Position numbers and translations under genes: made by a program
Notes under the pieces: generated by a model
The model's input: the letters and a program-made list of their open reading frames with translations, nothing else
What the model was told of the DNA's origin: nothing
The model's database searches: none
NCBI RefSeq assembly: GCF_014649995.1
Contig: NZ_BMUC01000003.1
Coordinates: forward strand, 372,001 to 436,000
Source: Streptomyces griseoflavus
Lineage (GTDB): Bacteria > Actinomycetota > Actinomycetes > Streptomycetales > Streptomycetaceae
Length of the DNA: 64,000 bases
Direction of reading: 5' to 3'
Shown: piece after piece, positions 1 to 8,317 of the stretch
How positions within the stretch are numbered: position 1 is the stretch's first letter
How the letters are laid out: each line of letters starts with the position of its first letter

Positions 1-1
1 G

Positions 2-1291
2 ATCGAGGTGCCCGACGCGGCGATCGCCGACTACGAGCGTGTCCTCGACCAGGTCGACCTGGCCTCGATCGCGGAGCGCGAGAAGGTCACCCGCCACGAC
101 GTGAAGGCGCGGATCGAGGAGTTCAACGACCTCGCCGGGCACGAGCACGTGCACAAGGGCATGACCTCCCGCGACCTCACCGAGAACGTCGAGCAGTTGC
201 AGGTCCGGCTCTCCCTGGAGCTGATCCGCGACCGCTCCGTGGCGGTGCTGGCCCGCCTGGCCAGGCTGGCCGCCGAGTACGGCGAGCTGGTCATGGCCGG
301 ACGCTCGCACAACGTGGCCGCGCAGGCCACCACCCTCGGCAAGCGGTTCGCGACCGCCGCCGACGAGCTGCTCGTCGCGTACGGCCGGGTGGAGGAACTG
401 CTGGGCCGCTACCCGCTGCGCGGCATCAAGGGCCCGGTGGGCACGGCGCAGGACATGCTGGACCTGCTCGGCGGGGACGCGGGCAAGCTCGCCGAGCTGG
501 AGCAGCGGATCGCGGGGCACCTGGGCTTCTCCCAGGCGTTCACGAGCGTCGGCCAGGTCTACCCGCGCTCCCTGGACTACGAGGTCGTCACCGCGCTGGT
601 GCAGCTCGCCGCCGCGCCGTCGTCGCTGGCCAGGACGATCCGGCTGATGGCCGGGCACGAACTGGTCACCGAGGGCTTCAAGCCGGGCCAGGTCGGCTCG
701 TCCGCCATGCCGCACAAGATGAACACCCGCTCCTGCGAGCGCGTCAACGGGCTGATGGTCATCCTGCGCGGCTACGCCTCGATGACCGGCGAGCTGGCCG
801 GTGACCAGTGGAACGAGGGCGACGTGTCCTGCTCGGTGGTGCGCCGGGTCGCGCTGCCGGACGCGTTCTTCGCGCTCGACGGGCTGCTGGAGACGTTCCT
901 GACCGTGCTCGACGAGTTCGGCGCCTTCCCCGCGGTCGTCGCCCGGGAGCTGGACCGCTACCTGCCGTTCCTCGCCACCACCAAGGTGCTGATGGGCGCG
1001 GTACGGGCAGGCGTGGGGCGCGAGGTCGCGCACGAGGCGATCAAGGAGAACGCGGTCGCCACGGCCCTCGCCATGCGGGAGCGGGGCGCCGAGCGCAACG
1101 ACCTGCTCGACAAGCTCGCCGCCGACGAGCGGCTGCCGCTCGACCGGGACGAGCTGGGGGCCCTGATGGCGGACAGGCTCTCCTTCACGGGCGCGGCGAG
1201 CGACCAGGTGGGCGTCGTCGTGGGCCGTGTCGACGAGATCGTGAAGCAGCGGCCCGAGGCCGCCGGTTACACCCCCGGGGCGATCCTCTGA
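2..1291 (+). CDS. purB: Adenylosuccinate lyase, 5' end cut by window edge
   Basis: The enzyme catalyses two fumarate-releasing steps of purine synthesis (SAICAR to AICAR and adenylosuccinate to AMP) in the cytosol. The frame is open from base 2, so the start lies upstream; about 50 N-terminal residues of a usual 475-480 are missing. The superfamily signature GSSAMPHKMN lies near visible residue 231, and the substrate-loop HVHKGMTSRDLTEN stretch near residue 50. The GTG at 8 is internal (it sits in IEVPDAAIADYE, conserved family sequence), not the start. The stop TGA is shared with the probable CTG start of the next gene. Identification is firm. Confidence 0.95.
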   Translation: MEVPDAAIADYERVLDQVDLASIAEREKVTRHDVKARIEEFNDLAGHEHVHKGMTSRDLTENVEQLQVRLSLELIRDRSVAVLARLARLAAEYGELVMAGRSHNVAAQATTLGKRFATAADELLVAYGRVEELLGRYPLRGIKGPVGTAQDMLDLLGGDAGKLAELEQRIAGHLGFSQAFTSVGQVYPRSLDYEVVTALVQLAAAPSSLARTIRLMAGHELVTEGFKPGQVGSSAMPHKMNTRSCERVNGLMVILRGYASMTGELAGDQWNEGDVSCSVVRRVALPDAFFALDGLLETFLTVLDEFGAFPAVVARELDRYLPFLATTKVLMGAVRAGVGREVAHEAIKENAVATALAMRERGAERNDLLDKLAADERLPLDRDELGALMADRLSFTGAASDQVGVVVGRVDEIVKQRPEAAGYTPGAIL

Positions 1292-1836
1292 GGCGCTTCA
1301 CCCAGGAGGAACTGCAGGCCGCCCGCGACCGCCTCGTACCGGACGTGGCCGCGGACGGCCTGCGCGTGCTGTTCTGCGGGATCAACCCGGGTCTGATGAC
1401 GGCCGCGACCGGCCACCACTTCGCCCGCCCGGGCAACCGCTTCTGGCCGGCCCTGCACCGCTCCGGTTTCACCCCGGAACTGCTGCCGCCGTCGCAGCAG
1501 GAGAAGCTGCTGTCGTACGGGCTGGGCATCACCAATGTGGTGGCGCGGGCCACCGCGCGAGCGGACGAGCTCAGCGCCGAGGAGTACCGGGAGGGCGGGC
1601 GGCTGCTCGCCGCGAAGGTGGCCCGGCTGCGTCCGGGGTGGCTGGCCGTGCTCGGTGTCACCGCCTACCGCGCGGCGTTCGACGACAGGAAGGCGCGGGT
1701 GGGGCCGCAGGCGCGGACCATCGGCGGGACGCGTGTGTGGGTGCTGCCCAATCCGAGCGGGCTGAACGCGCACTGGACGCCGGCCACGCTCGCGGAGGAG
1801 TTCGGCCGGCTGCGGGAGGCCGCGGCGGACCGGTGA
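1288..1836 (+). CDS. mug: Mismatch-specific (G/U, G/T) DNA glycosylase, Mug/TDG type
   Basis: Base-excision repair enzyme that removes uracil or thymine opposite guanine. The family-defining GINPG motif lies near residue 31 and the C-terminal NPSGLNAHW motif, which contacts the DNA, near residue 153. Length of about 182 residues fits the Mug family. No ATG, GTG or TTG lies at the expected N-terminus: the family normally begins with a short FxxEELxAARDRL segment, which here follows the purB stop directly. The best start is CTG at 1288, overlapping the purB TGA as CTGA, with GGGG seven bases upstream; the alternative GTG at 1345 would delete conserved residues. Translation is then coupled to purB. 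Function is firm, start is inferred. Confidence 0.85.
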   Translation: MRRFTQEELQAARDRLVPDVAADGLRVLFCGINPGLMTAATGHHFARPGNRFWPALHRSGFTPELLPPSQQEKLLSYGLGITNVVARATARADELSAEEYREGGRLLAAKVARLRPGWLAVLGVTAYRAAFDDRKARVGPQARTIGGTRVWVLPNPSGLNAHWTPATLAEEFGRLREAAADR

Positions 1837-1845
1837 GGCCGGCCG

Positions 1846-2286
1846 TCAGGGCGGGGCCGTGTCCGTCACCACCGCCAGCAGCCGGATCCCGTCGTACGGG
1901 TCCCGGTCGGCGACCGCCACCGCGACCCAGCGCGCGGTGCCCGGGACCTCCCACAGCCATGCCATGTCCGCGCGGGCGCAGAGTCCGGCCCACGGCTCGG
2001 GTATGTCCTCGCGCTCGGTGCGCAGCAGCAGCGTCCGCAGGTTGAAGGGGCCGACGTCGCCCCAGCGCGAGGCCAGCACCTCGTAGAGGGCGTCGCGGCC
2101 CTTCTCGAAGTCGTCCACCGCGACCGCCGCGTCGGCGGGGTCGCCGTCACCGGGCCCGGGCCCGCTCTCGAGGATCGCCACATGGTGACCGGGCGCCCCG
2201 AAGCCGGCGTCCGACGGGCCGCGCTCCGCCGGGAAGGGACGGAAGCACAGCTCGTCGATGAGGGCGATGTGCCGTGCGATGTTCAT
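1846..2286 (-). CDS. Conserved hypothetical protein, 146 aa
   Basis: I do not recognise a named family. The protein is soluble-looking, with no signal peptide or membrane segment. Visible blocks are an N-terminal helix (HIALIDELCFRPF), an acidic Gly/Pro-Asp linker near residues 40-55, and a Trp-rich C-terminal half with WLWEVPGTARWVAV and DPYDGIRLLAVVTD. Codon usage (strong GC3) is typical of real genes here, and the frame has no better competitor. It converges on mug with a 9-base gap, so the two may share a termination region. Start ATG is the first in frame; no strong Shine-Dalgarno is visible. Function unknown. Confidence 0.7.
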   Translation of the reverse strand: MNIARHIALIDELCFRPFPAERGPSDAGFGAPGHHVAILESGPGPGDGDPADAAVAVDDFEKGRDALYEVLASRWGDVGPFNLRTLLLRTEREDIPEPWAGLCARADMAWLWEVPGTARWVAVAVADRDPYDGIRLLAVVTDTAPP

Positions 2287-2341
2287 GCGTCCAGTAAACC
2301 CGCCGCCACTGACACTTGGCGGTGCGTCAGCTCGCCCGCGG

Positions 2342-3067
2342 TCAGGCGTCCCTGCGGCGCAGGCTCCACGCCCCGGCGAGCAGGGCGGCGGCCGCCCACA
2401 GGGCGGTCACGGCAAGTCCCGTCCAGGGGCCCAGGGTTCCCTCGGACGTCTGCCGCAGGACGACCTGTCCGGCCCGGTCGGGCAGGAAATCGGCGGCGGT
2501 TCCGGCCGCGTCGCCGATCACGAAGGACACCACCAGGATGAACGGGATCAGCACGGACAGGGTGGCCACTCCGCTGCGCAGCAGGGTGGCGAGTCCGGCC
2601 GCGAGGAGCGCCATCAGGGTCAGGTAGACACCGCAGCCGAGCACACCGCGGACCTGTTCGGCCGTGCTGAGGCCGCTGGCCGTGTCGCCGAGTCCCGCCC
2701 GCGCCGCGAGCAGGGCGGCCAGGGCGGCCGGCAGCCCGACGAGCAGCGTGGGAACCGCGATGGCGGTGATCTTCGCGGCGAACCAGCGCCCCCGCCGCGG
2801 GACCGCGCCGAGGGAGAGCCGCAGGGCGCCGTTGTGGTACTCCGCCGACACGGCCATGGCGCCGAAGGAGACGGCGGCGATCTGTCCCACGGCGGCACCG
2901 GACAGGGCCGTGAACAGCGGGTCGGACTCCGGGTCCGAGGCACCGTCCACCCCGGCGACCGCGGAGAACGCGGTGGTCACGGCGAACAGCGCGAACAGCG
3001 CGCCCGGAAGTGAGCGGACGGTGCGGACCTTCAGCCACTCCGCGTGGAGCACGGGTGCGAACCGCAT
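2342..3067 (-). CDS. ABC-2 type transporter permease
   Basis: Membrane half of an ABC exporter, about 241 residues. After an N-terminal cytoplasmic segment (FAPVLHAEWLKVRT, the usual start of ABC-2 permeases) there are about six hydrophobic segments, including LFALFAVTTAFSAVAGV, VSFGAMAVSAEY, VPTLLVGLPAALAALLAA, LGCGVYLTLMALLAAGLAT and LSVLIPFILVVSFVIG. The ATG lies two bases after the stop of the ATP-binding gene, so the pair is translationally coupled. A much longer open frame continues upstream but is out of frame with the ATPase and is not real. Substrate cannot be told; the adjacent two-component system suggests a signal-responsive exporter. Confidence 0.88.
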   Translation of the reverse strand: MRFAPVLHAEWLKVRTVRSLPGALFALFAVTTAFSAVAGVDGASDPESDPLFTALSGAAVGQIAAVSFGAMAVSAEYHNGALRLSLGAVPRRGRWFAAKITAIAVPTLLVGLPAALAALLAARAGLGDTASGLSTAEQVRGVLGCGVYLTLMALLAAGLATLLRSGVATLSVLIPFILVVSFVIGDAAGTAADFLPDRAGQVVLRQTSEGTLGPWTGLAVTALWAAAALLAGAWSLRRRDA

Positions 3068-3069
3068 GG

Positions 3070-3990
3070 TCAGGCCTCCTGCGGCTGGGCGGTGAACTCG
3101 GTCTCGGCGGCGGTCAGATCCAGGTAGGCCTGCTCCAGCGTGCCCTGGTCGGCGGTGAGTTCGAGGATCGGTACGCCCGCGGCGGAGGCGAGGCGTCCGA
3201 TGTCGTCCACGCGCGCGCCGGGCACGGTCCAGTGCCCGTCCGGGTGTTCCTCGGCGTCGTGCCCGTGCCGGGCCAGGGCGTTCTTCAGGGCGGTGGCGTC
3301 GGAGGTGCGGATCCGGACGGCCGGGCGGACGCGCGCGTCGATGAACTCCCGCATCGGAGTGTCGGCGAGCAGCCGGCCGCGGCCGAGGACGACGAGGTGG
3401 TCGGCGAAGACGGCCGTCTCGTTCATGAGGTGACTGGAGACCAGGACCGTGCGCCCCTCGTCCGCCAGGCGGCGCAGCAGCGAGCGGATCCACACGATGC
3501 CCTCCGGGTCGAGACCGTTGGAGGGTTCGTCGAGCATGACCACCGCCGGGTCGCCCAGCAGGGCGGCGGCGATGCCCAGCCGCTGGCGCATGCCCAGGGA
3601 GTAGGTCCGCACCCGGTGGCGCGCCACCGGTCCCAGGCCGGTCTCCTCCAGGACCTCGTCCACCCGGCGGTCCGGGATCCGGTGGCTCGCCGCGAGGACG
3701 CGCACGTGGTCGCGGCCGGTGCGGGAACCGTGGGCGGCCTGCGCGTCCAGCAGCGCGCCGACGTGGCGCAGGGGTTCGGTGAGGGTGGCGTAGGCGCGTC
3801 CGCCGACGGTCGCCGAGCCCGACGTCGGGTGGTCGAGGCCGAGCACCAGGCGCATGGTGGTGGACTTCCCCGCGCCGTTGGGGCCGAGGAAGCCGGTGAC
3901 GCGGCCGGGCAGGACACGGAAGGTGAGGTGGTCCACGGCTCGCCGGGCGCCGTACTCCTTGGTGAGGTCCTGGACGTCGATGCTGGTCAT
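3070..3990 (-). CDS. ABC transporter ATP-binding protein
   Basis: ATPase subunit of the exporter formed with the downstream permease, about 306 residues. Walker A GPNGAGKST lies near residue 39, the signature loop is the variant YSLGMRQRLG, Walker B is VVMLDEPSNGLDPEG, and the switch histidine is in VSSHLM. The roughly 90-residue extension after the ATPase core (ending ELTADQGTLEQAYLDLT) is the usual DrrA/CcmA-like regulatory tail. The chosen start is ATG 3990 (MTSIDVQDLT); a GTG two codons earlier at 3996 is possible. Divergent from the sensor-kinase gene at 4098 across about 100 bases, the common arrangement for a kinase-controlled exporter. Confidence 0.92.
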   Translation of the reverse strand: MTSIDVQDLTKEYGARRAVDHLTFRVLPGRVTGFLGPNGAGKSTTMRLVLGLDHPTSGSATVGGRAYATLTEPLRHVGALLDAQAAHGSRTGRDHVRVLAASHRIPDRRVDEVLEETGLGPVARHRVRTYSLGMRQRLGIAAALLGDPAVVMLDEPSNGLDPEGIVWIRSLLRRLADEGRTVLVSSHLMNETAVFADHLVVLGRGRLLADTPMREFIDARVRPAVRIRTSDATALKNALARHGHDAEEHPDGHWTVPGARVDDIGRLASAAGVPILELTADQGTLEQAYLDLTAAETEFTAQPQEA

Positions 3991-4097
3991 GGGCACAGCG
4001 TGGCCGCCGGACCGGTGGCGGGGCCTCCCCCGGACGGGGAGACCCGCTCCCCCGCGCGGGGGAGGCGGGTGCCGGTGGGCCCTGGCACGATGACGGG

Positions 4098-5255
4098 ATG
4101 ATCCGCATGCTGCGTCCGCTCCGGCGCGGGAAGACGTACACGCGTCTGCTGCACCTCTGGATACCCGGGCTGCCGTTCAGCGTGTGGATGTTCATCGATC
4201 CCTCGAAGCCCTGGGTGCCCGCGCTGGTGCTCGTGCCCCTGGGGCTGGTCTCCTCGGTGCGCAGGGGCGAGGGCGTGCAGGCGGCGCTGCTGCTGACGCC
4301 CGACGAGCGGGAACCGGGTTTCTCGCAGGAGCCGTCGGCGACCTGGCGGGACCGCAGGCGCACCGCGTGGTGGCTGGCGGTGCGTGTGGCGCTGGCGGTC
4401 GTGGCGGTCTGCCTCACGGTGTGGCTGCCGCTGCTGTCCTACTCACTGGTCGAAGTGGCGGCGGGAACGGTGCCCGGGGGCGTGCCGGTGCTGGAGGACG
4501 CGACCCCGCACTGGGCGTACGCCCTGCTGGTGCCGCTTCCGCTGGCCGTGCTGTACGCGGTCGTGGTCGGGCTCGGCGAGCTGGTCACCGTGACGGCGCG
4601 CCGGCTGCTCGGCCCCTCCCCCGCCGAACGCCTGGCCGTGATGGAGGCCAGGACCGAGCAGCTCCTGGAGCGCACCCGCATCGCGCGGGAGCTGCACGAT
4701 TCCATCGGTCACGCGCTGACCGTCGCCGTCGTGCAGGCCGGTGCCGCGCGGGCGGCGGGCGATCCCGCCTTCACCGACCGGGCGTTGCACGCCATCGAAG
4801 AGACGGGCCGGGCGGCGCTGGAGGACCTGGAGCGGGTCCTGGGCGTGCTGCGCGAGACCGGCGGACCGGCGGGCAGCCGTCCGGGGCTCGTGGACGCCGA
4901 CCGTCTGCTGGAGTCGGCCCGCGCCTCCGGCGCGGAGGTCGACGCCGAGGTGACGGGCCCGCTGGAGACGGTGCCCAGGCCGGTGTCCCGCGAGGGCTAC
5001 CGCATTCTGCAGGAGTCACTGACGAACGCGCTGCGGCACGCGGGGACGGTCCCCGTGCGGGTCCGGATCGACGTGGCCGACGGCGCGCTGCTCCTCGACG
5101 TCCGCAATCCACTGACGGAGGACGTGCCCGGCGGCGGCGGGCGGGGCAGCGGCCTGCGCGGCATACGCGAGCGCGCCGCGCTCCTGGGCGGCCGCGCCTG
5201 GACGGGCCCCGACGAGGGCCACTGGCGGGTGCGGGCCGAGCTGCCGCTGGGCTGA
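4098..5255 (+). CDS. Two-component sensor histidine kinase (HisKA_3 type)
   Basis: Membrane sensor of the LuxR-regulator-linked kinase family (DesK/NarX-like), 385 residues. Hydrophobic segments lie at about 20-50 and 92-160. The dimerisation/phosphoacceptor motif ARELHDSIGH places the phosphorylated histidine at residue 200; the N box is ESLTNALRHA near residue 310 and the glycine-rich ATP lid is GGGRGSGLRGIRERA near residue 345. The gene may be leaderless or nearly so, since a -10-like CACGAT ends only a few bases before ATG and there is no clear ribosome site. It is followed 14 bases later by its response regulator. The divergent ABC exporter is the likely target. Confidence 0.92.
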   Translation: MIRMLRPLRRGKTYTRLLHLWIPGLPFSVWMFIDPSKPWVPALVLVPLGLVSSVRRGEGVQAALLLTPDEREPGFSQEPSATWRDRRRTAWWLAVRVALAVVAVCLTVWLPLLSYSLVEVAAGTVPGGVPVLEDATPHWAYALLVPLPLAVLYAVVVGLGELVTVTARRLLGPSPAERLAVMEARTEQLLERTRIARELHDSIGHALTVAVVQAGAARAAGDPAFTDRALHAIEETGRAALEDLERVLGVLRETGGPAGSRPGLVDADRLLESARASGAEVDAEVTGPLETVPRPVSREGYRILQESLTNALRHAGTVPVRVRIDVADGALLLDVRNPLTEDVPGGGGRGSGLRGIRERAALLGGRAWTGPDEGHWRVRAELPLG

Positions 5256-5269
5256 TCTACGCTGGCGGG

Positions 5270-5932
5270 ATGCCGGTGACCGTTCTCCTCGTCGACGACG
5301 AACCCCTCGTCCGCGCGGGCCTGCGGGCGGTGTTGGAGGCACAGCCCGACATCGAGGTCGTCGGGGAGGCGGCCGACGGGGCCGCGGTGATTCCACTGGT
5401 GCGGCGCCTGCGGCCGGACGTGGTCGCCATGGACGTGCGCATGCCGCTGCTCGACGGGATCGAGGCCACGCGCGCGCTGCTGCGCACGGTCGACGCCCCG
5501 CCGAAGATCCTCGTCGTGACGACCTTCGAGAACGACGAGTACGTGTACGGGGCACTGCGCGCCGGCGCGGACGGGTTCCTGCTGAAGCGGGCGCGGCCCG
5601 CGGAGATCGTGCACGCGGTGCGGCTGGTCGCCGAGGGCGAGTCGCTGCTGTTCCCCGCCTCGGTACGCCGCCTGGCGGCCGAGTACGGCGAGGAGGGCGG
5701 CAACCGGGCCGCGCGGGCGGTGCTGGAGCGGGCCCGGCTGACCGAACGGGAGGGTGAGGTGCTGCGGCTGATGGCGCGGGGCCTGACCAACGCGGAGATC
5801 GCCGCCCGGCTCGTGGTGGGGACCGAGACCGTGAAGTCCCACGTGAGCGCCGTACTGGCGAAGCTCGGGGCGCGGGACCGGACCCAGGCGGTGATCGCGG
5901 CCTACGAGTCGGGCTTCGTGGCGCCGGGGTGA
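5270..5932 (+). CDS. Response regulator, NarL/LuxR family
   Basis: DNA-binding partner of the upstream kinase, 220 residues. The receiver domain (1-120) has the acidic pair D9-D10, phosphoacceptor D55 in AMDVRMP and the conserved Lys in GFLLKRA. A LuxR-type helix-turn-helix occupies about 150-210 (LTEREGEVLRLMARGLTNAEIA and ETVKSHVSAVLAKLG). GGCGGG sits immediately before the ATG at 5270. Same strand as the kinase with a 14-base gap, so one transcript is expected. Probable target is the ABC exporter promoter between 3990 and 4098, inferred from position only. Confidence 0.93.
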   Translation: MPVTVLLVDDEPLVRAGLRAVLEAQPDIEVVGEAADGAAVIPLVRRLRPDVVAMDVRMPLLDGIEATRALLRTVDAPPKILVVTTFENDEYVYGALRAGADGFLLKRARPAEIVHAVRLVAEGESLLFPASVRRLAAEYGEEGGNRAARAVLERARLTEREGEVLRLMARGLTNAEIAARLVVGTETVKSHVSAVLAKLGARDRTQAVIAAYESGFVAPG

Positions 5933-6039
5933 GCCGTCCCCCCGCGGGGCCGGCCGGGTCGCTCCCGCCCGGAGGTCGCCGGGGTCCGCCGCGCCGAGTA
6001 CGATCCGCCCAACACGCGCACGAGCTCGGAGGACGGACG

Positions 6040-7206
6040 GTGGGTCGGCTGACCGGCGGGGACCCCTCGCTGCTGCGAAGGATCAACTCCGCGGTGGTGC
6101 TGCACGCGTTGCGGGCCACGGAGTGCGCGACGCTGACCGAGGTCACCCGGGTCACGGGGCTGTCCCGGCCGACCGTCGAGGGCGTCGTGGAGGGGCTCAT
6201 CGAAGCGGGGCTCGTCGTGGAGACGGCGGCCGAGGAGGGCGCCGCGCGGCGGCAGGGCAGGCCGGCACGGCGGTTCCGGTTCCGGGCGGAGGCGGGGCAT
6301 CTGCTCGGCCTCGAGATCGGTGTCCACCGGGTGGCCGCGCTGCTGGCCGATCTGGACGGCCGGGTGATCGGCGCCGAGGCGCGGGACGTCGACGAGACGG
6401 TCGACGCGGACGAGCGGCTGGAGCGGCTGCGCGCGGCCGTCGCGGAACTGCTGCGCCGTGCGGGTGTCCCGCGTGGCTCGCTGCGGGCCGTCGGCGTGGG
6501 CACCCCCGGGATCGTCGAGGCGGACGGCACCGTACGGCTGGGCACGGCGCTGCCCGGCTGGACGGGACTGGGCCTCGGCGCGCGGCTGAGCAGGTCCTTC
6601 AAGTGCCCGGTGCTGGTGGAGAACGACGCCAACGCGGCCGTCGTCGCCGAGCACTGGAAGGGGGCCGCGAAGGACACCGACGACGTGGTGTTCGTACTGG
6701 CCGGACTGAGCCCCGGCGCCGGGTCGCTGATCGGCGGACGGCTGCACCGGGGGTTCGGCGGGGCGGCCGGGGAGATCGGTGCGCTGCATCTGCTGGGCCG
6801 GGAGGCGACCCCGGAGGCCCTGCTGTCGACGACGGACGAACCGCTGCATCCGCTCGACGAGCAGGCGGTCGCCGCCGTGTTCGCGCAGGCCCGCGAGGGC
6901 GACAAGCGGGCGCTGGCGGCCATGGACCGCTTCATCGCCCGGCTGGTCCACGACGTGGCGGCGCTGGTGCTGGCCCTCGACCCGGAGCTGGTCGTGATCG
7001 GCGGCTGGGCGGCCGGCCTGGACGGTGTGCTGGAGCCGCTGCGCGGCGAACTGGCCCGCTTCTGCCTGCGCCCGCCGAGGGTTTCCCTGTCCCTCCTGGG
7101 TGAGGCGGCGGTCGCCACGGGAGCGGTACGGCTCGCCCTCGACCACGTGGAGGAGCAGCTGTTCGCCGTGGAGGGCACGGTGACGGCGCGTCGGCGGGGC
7201 GCCTGA
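6040..7206 (+). CDS. ROK-family transcriptional regulator
   Basis: Sugar-responsive repressor type: an N-terminal winged helix-turn-helix (residues about 10-60, with LTEVTRVTGLSRPTVEGVVEGLIEAGLV) fused to a ROK sugar-kinase-like domain. The ROK part shows VGVGTPGIVEADG, ENDANAAVVAEHW and a glycine motif (GGAAGEIGALH). The usual zinc-binding CxCGxxGC cluster of ROK proteins is absent, so kinase or zinc function is unlikely. Start GTG 6040 is chosen over the earlier in-frame start at 5929 because GGAGG lies eight bases upstream and the family starts here. Length 388 residues is usual. The next gene is a convergent GntR regulator; the regulated operon is not in view. Confidence 0.9.
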   Translation: MGRLTGGDPSLLRRINSAVVLHALRATECATLTEVTRVTGLSRPTVEGVVEGLIEAGLVVETAAEEGAARRQGRPARRFRFRAEAGHLLGLEIGVHRVAALLADLDGRVIGAEARDVDETVDADERLERLRAAVAELLRRAGVPRGSLRAVGVGTPGIVEADGTVRLGTALPGWTGLGLGARLSRSFKCPVLVENDANAAVVAEHWKGAAKDTDDVVFVLAGLSPGAGSLIGGRLHRGFGGAAGEIGALHLLGREATPEALLSTTDEPLHPLDEQAVAAVFAQAREGDKRALAAMDRFIARLVHDVAALVLALDPELVVIGGWAAGLDGVLEPLRGELARFCLRPPRVSLSLLGEAAVATGAVRLALDHVEEQLFAVEGTVTARRRGA

Positions 7207-7233
7207 CGCCGTGCGGCGGGCCGTCGGGGCCGG

Positions 7234-7366
7234 CTGTGCGGGTGCGCTGGGGCCGAGCGCGCAGTTCCCCGCGCCCCTGGGGGGGTGTGGGTGCCCACGC
7301 GGGTCCTGTGCGGGTGCGCTGGGGCTGAGCACGCAGTTCCCCGCGCCCCTGGGGTGTGTGGGTGCC
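7234..7366. repeat. Two tandem copies of a Streptomyces-type dispersed intergenic repeat
   Basis: Two about 61-base units start at 7234 and 7306 (72-base period). Each begins CTGTGCGGGTGCGCTGGGG, contains GCAGTTCCCCGCGCCCCT and ends in GTGTGGGTGCC. The core is the short element commonly seen scattered between genes in Streptomyces genomes (recalled, not searched). It lies between the convergent ROK and GntR genes, where it could act as a transcription barrier or simply be a mobile-like filler. Confidence 0.8.
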
Positions 7367-7391
7367 GGAGGGGCGCAGGGGGTGGGTGGTG

Positions 7392-8153
7392 TCAGGAGGC
7401 GTGGCGTTCCGGGCCGTGGTGGATCTGCACGCCGCCGGAGTCTCCGAACGTCAGCCGGCAGGTGTCCGCGCGGTACGTCGCCACGGAGAGCGCCGCGGTG
7501 CGGCCGCGGGCGATGAAGCGCGTGGTGACGACGAGGACGGGCGCGCCCGGCAGGCGGTCCAGCTCCCGGGCGTCGTCCGCGCGGGCGGAGCCCAGCTCGA
7601 CGGCGTTCTCCTGCCGTTCCAGCTCCAGGCGCTGCAGTTCCCGCAGCACCGCCCGGGCACGCGGCGCGCCGGACGGCGTGTCGATGGCGGGCAGCGCGGG
7701 CACCGAGTCCGCCGGAATGTACAGCAGTTCGGCGGCGACGGGCTGCCCGTGGGTCACGCGGGAGCGCCGTACGACGTGCACGGGCTCCTCGCGGCCGGTC
7801 ACCAGGGTCTCGGCGACGGCGGCGGGCGGCACCTCGAGGACGCAGTCCAGGGTCTGCCAGGCGTCCAGCGGCCCTCCCGGCCAGGCGTGCCGGGCGGTGC
7901 CGACGGAGACGCCCATGCGCGGCGGGGCGACGGTGGTGCCCACCCCGCGGCGGCGCTGCAGCCTGCCCTCCAGTTCGAGCTGTTCCAGGGCCTGCCGGAG
8001 CGTGGCCCGGGCGACACCGAAGCGGGCGGCCAGATCACGCTCGTTGGGCAGGATCTCGCCCACCGAGAACTCCGAGTCCAGCGCCTCGCTCAGCACGGTC
8101 CTGAGATGCCAGTACTTCGGTTCCGGCACCGTTTCCAGCTGCGTGGTCCCCAC
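7392..8153 (-). CDS. GntR-family regulator, HutC/UTRA subfamily
   Basis: Ligand-sensing repressor, about 253 residues. The winged helix-turn-helix occupies residues about 15-75 (GEILPNERDLAARFGVARATLRQALEQLELEGRL then RRRGVGTTV), and a UTRA ligand domain follows (EPVHVVRRSRVTHGQPVAAELLYIPAD and SVATYRADTCRLTFGD). Start GTG 8153 is chosen because GGAGG lies four bases upstream and conserved sequence begins here. A longer frame to GTG 8219 would read through the AT-rich control region and contain a TTA codon. Ligand unknown; autoregulation through the AT-rich element upstream is likely. Confidence 0.88.
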   Translation of the reverse strand: MGTTQLETVPEPKYWHLRTVLSEALDSEFSVGEILPNERDLAARFGVARATLRQALEQLELEGRLQRRRGVGTTVAPPRMGVSVGTARHAWPGGPLDAWQTLDCVLEVPPAAVAETLVTGREEPVHVVRRSRVTHGQPVAAELLYIPADSVPALPAIDTPSGAPRARAVLRELQRLELERQENAVELGSARADDARELDRLPGAPVLVVTTRFIARGRTAALSVATYRADTCRLTFGDSGGVQIHHGPERHAS

Positions 8154-8185
8154 CCTGTCCTCCACGATCGCCGTGTCCGGCGGCG

Positions 8186-8235
8186 TTTTAGCGCCCTTGT
8201 TTATTAAAGGTTGTTTCACTTATCAGCGACCATAA
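8186..8235 (-). promoter_or_regulatory. AT-rich promoter/operator of the GntR gene
   Basis: In a genome near 72% GC this stretch is strikingly AT-rich. It contains a direct repeat TTGTTT at 8197-8202 and 8211-8216 and the partly symmetric CTTTAATAAAC (reverse strand). It sits 30-80 bases upstream of the chosen start and is the best candidate for the promoter with a repressor site, probably autoregulatory. Confidence 0.55.
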
Positions 8236-8317
8236 GGCGGCCCCCACCCTTGGTCAATACCAATCGGCACGGCGAACGGGGGCCCCGGGACGTGACGGGG
8301 CCCCGGCACGGAAGGCT

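Noticed and set aside
2342-4417. Extended minus-strand permease frame reaching into the sensor-kinase region
   Set aside because: Only the part from ATG 3067 is ABC-2 permease; the upstream part overlaps the ATPase out of frame.
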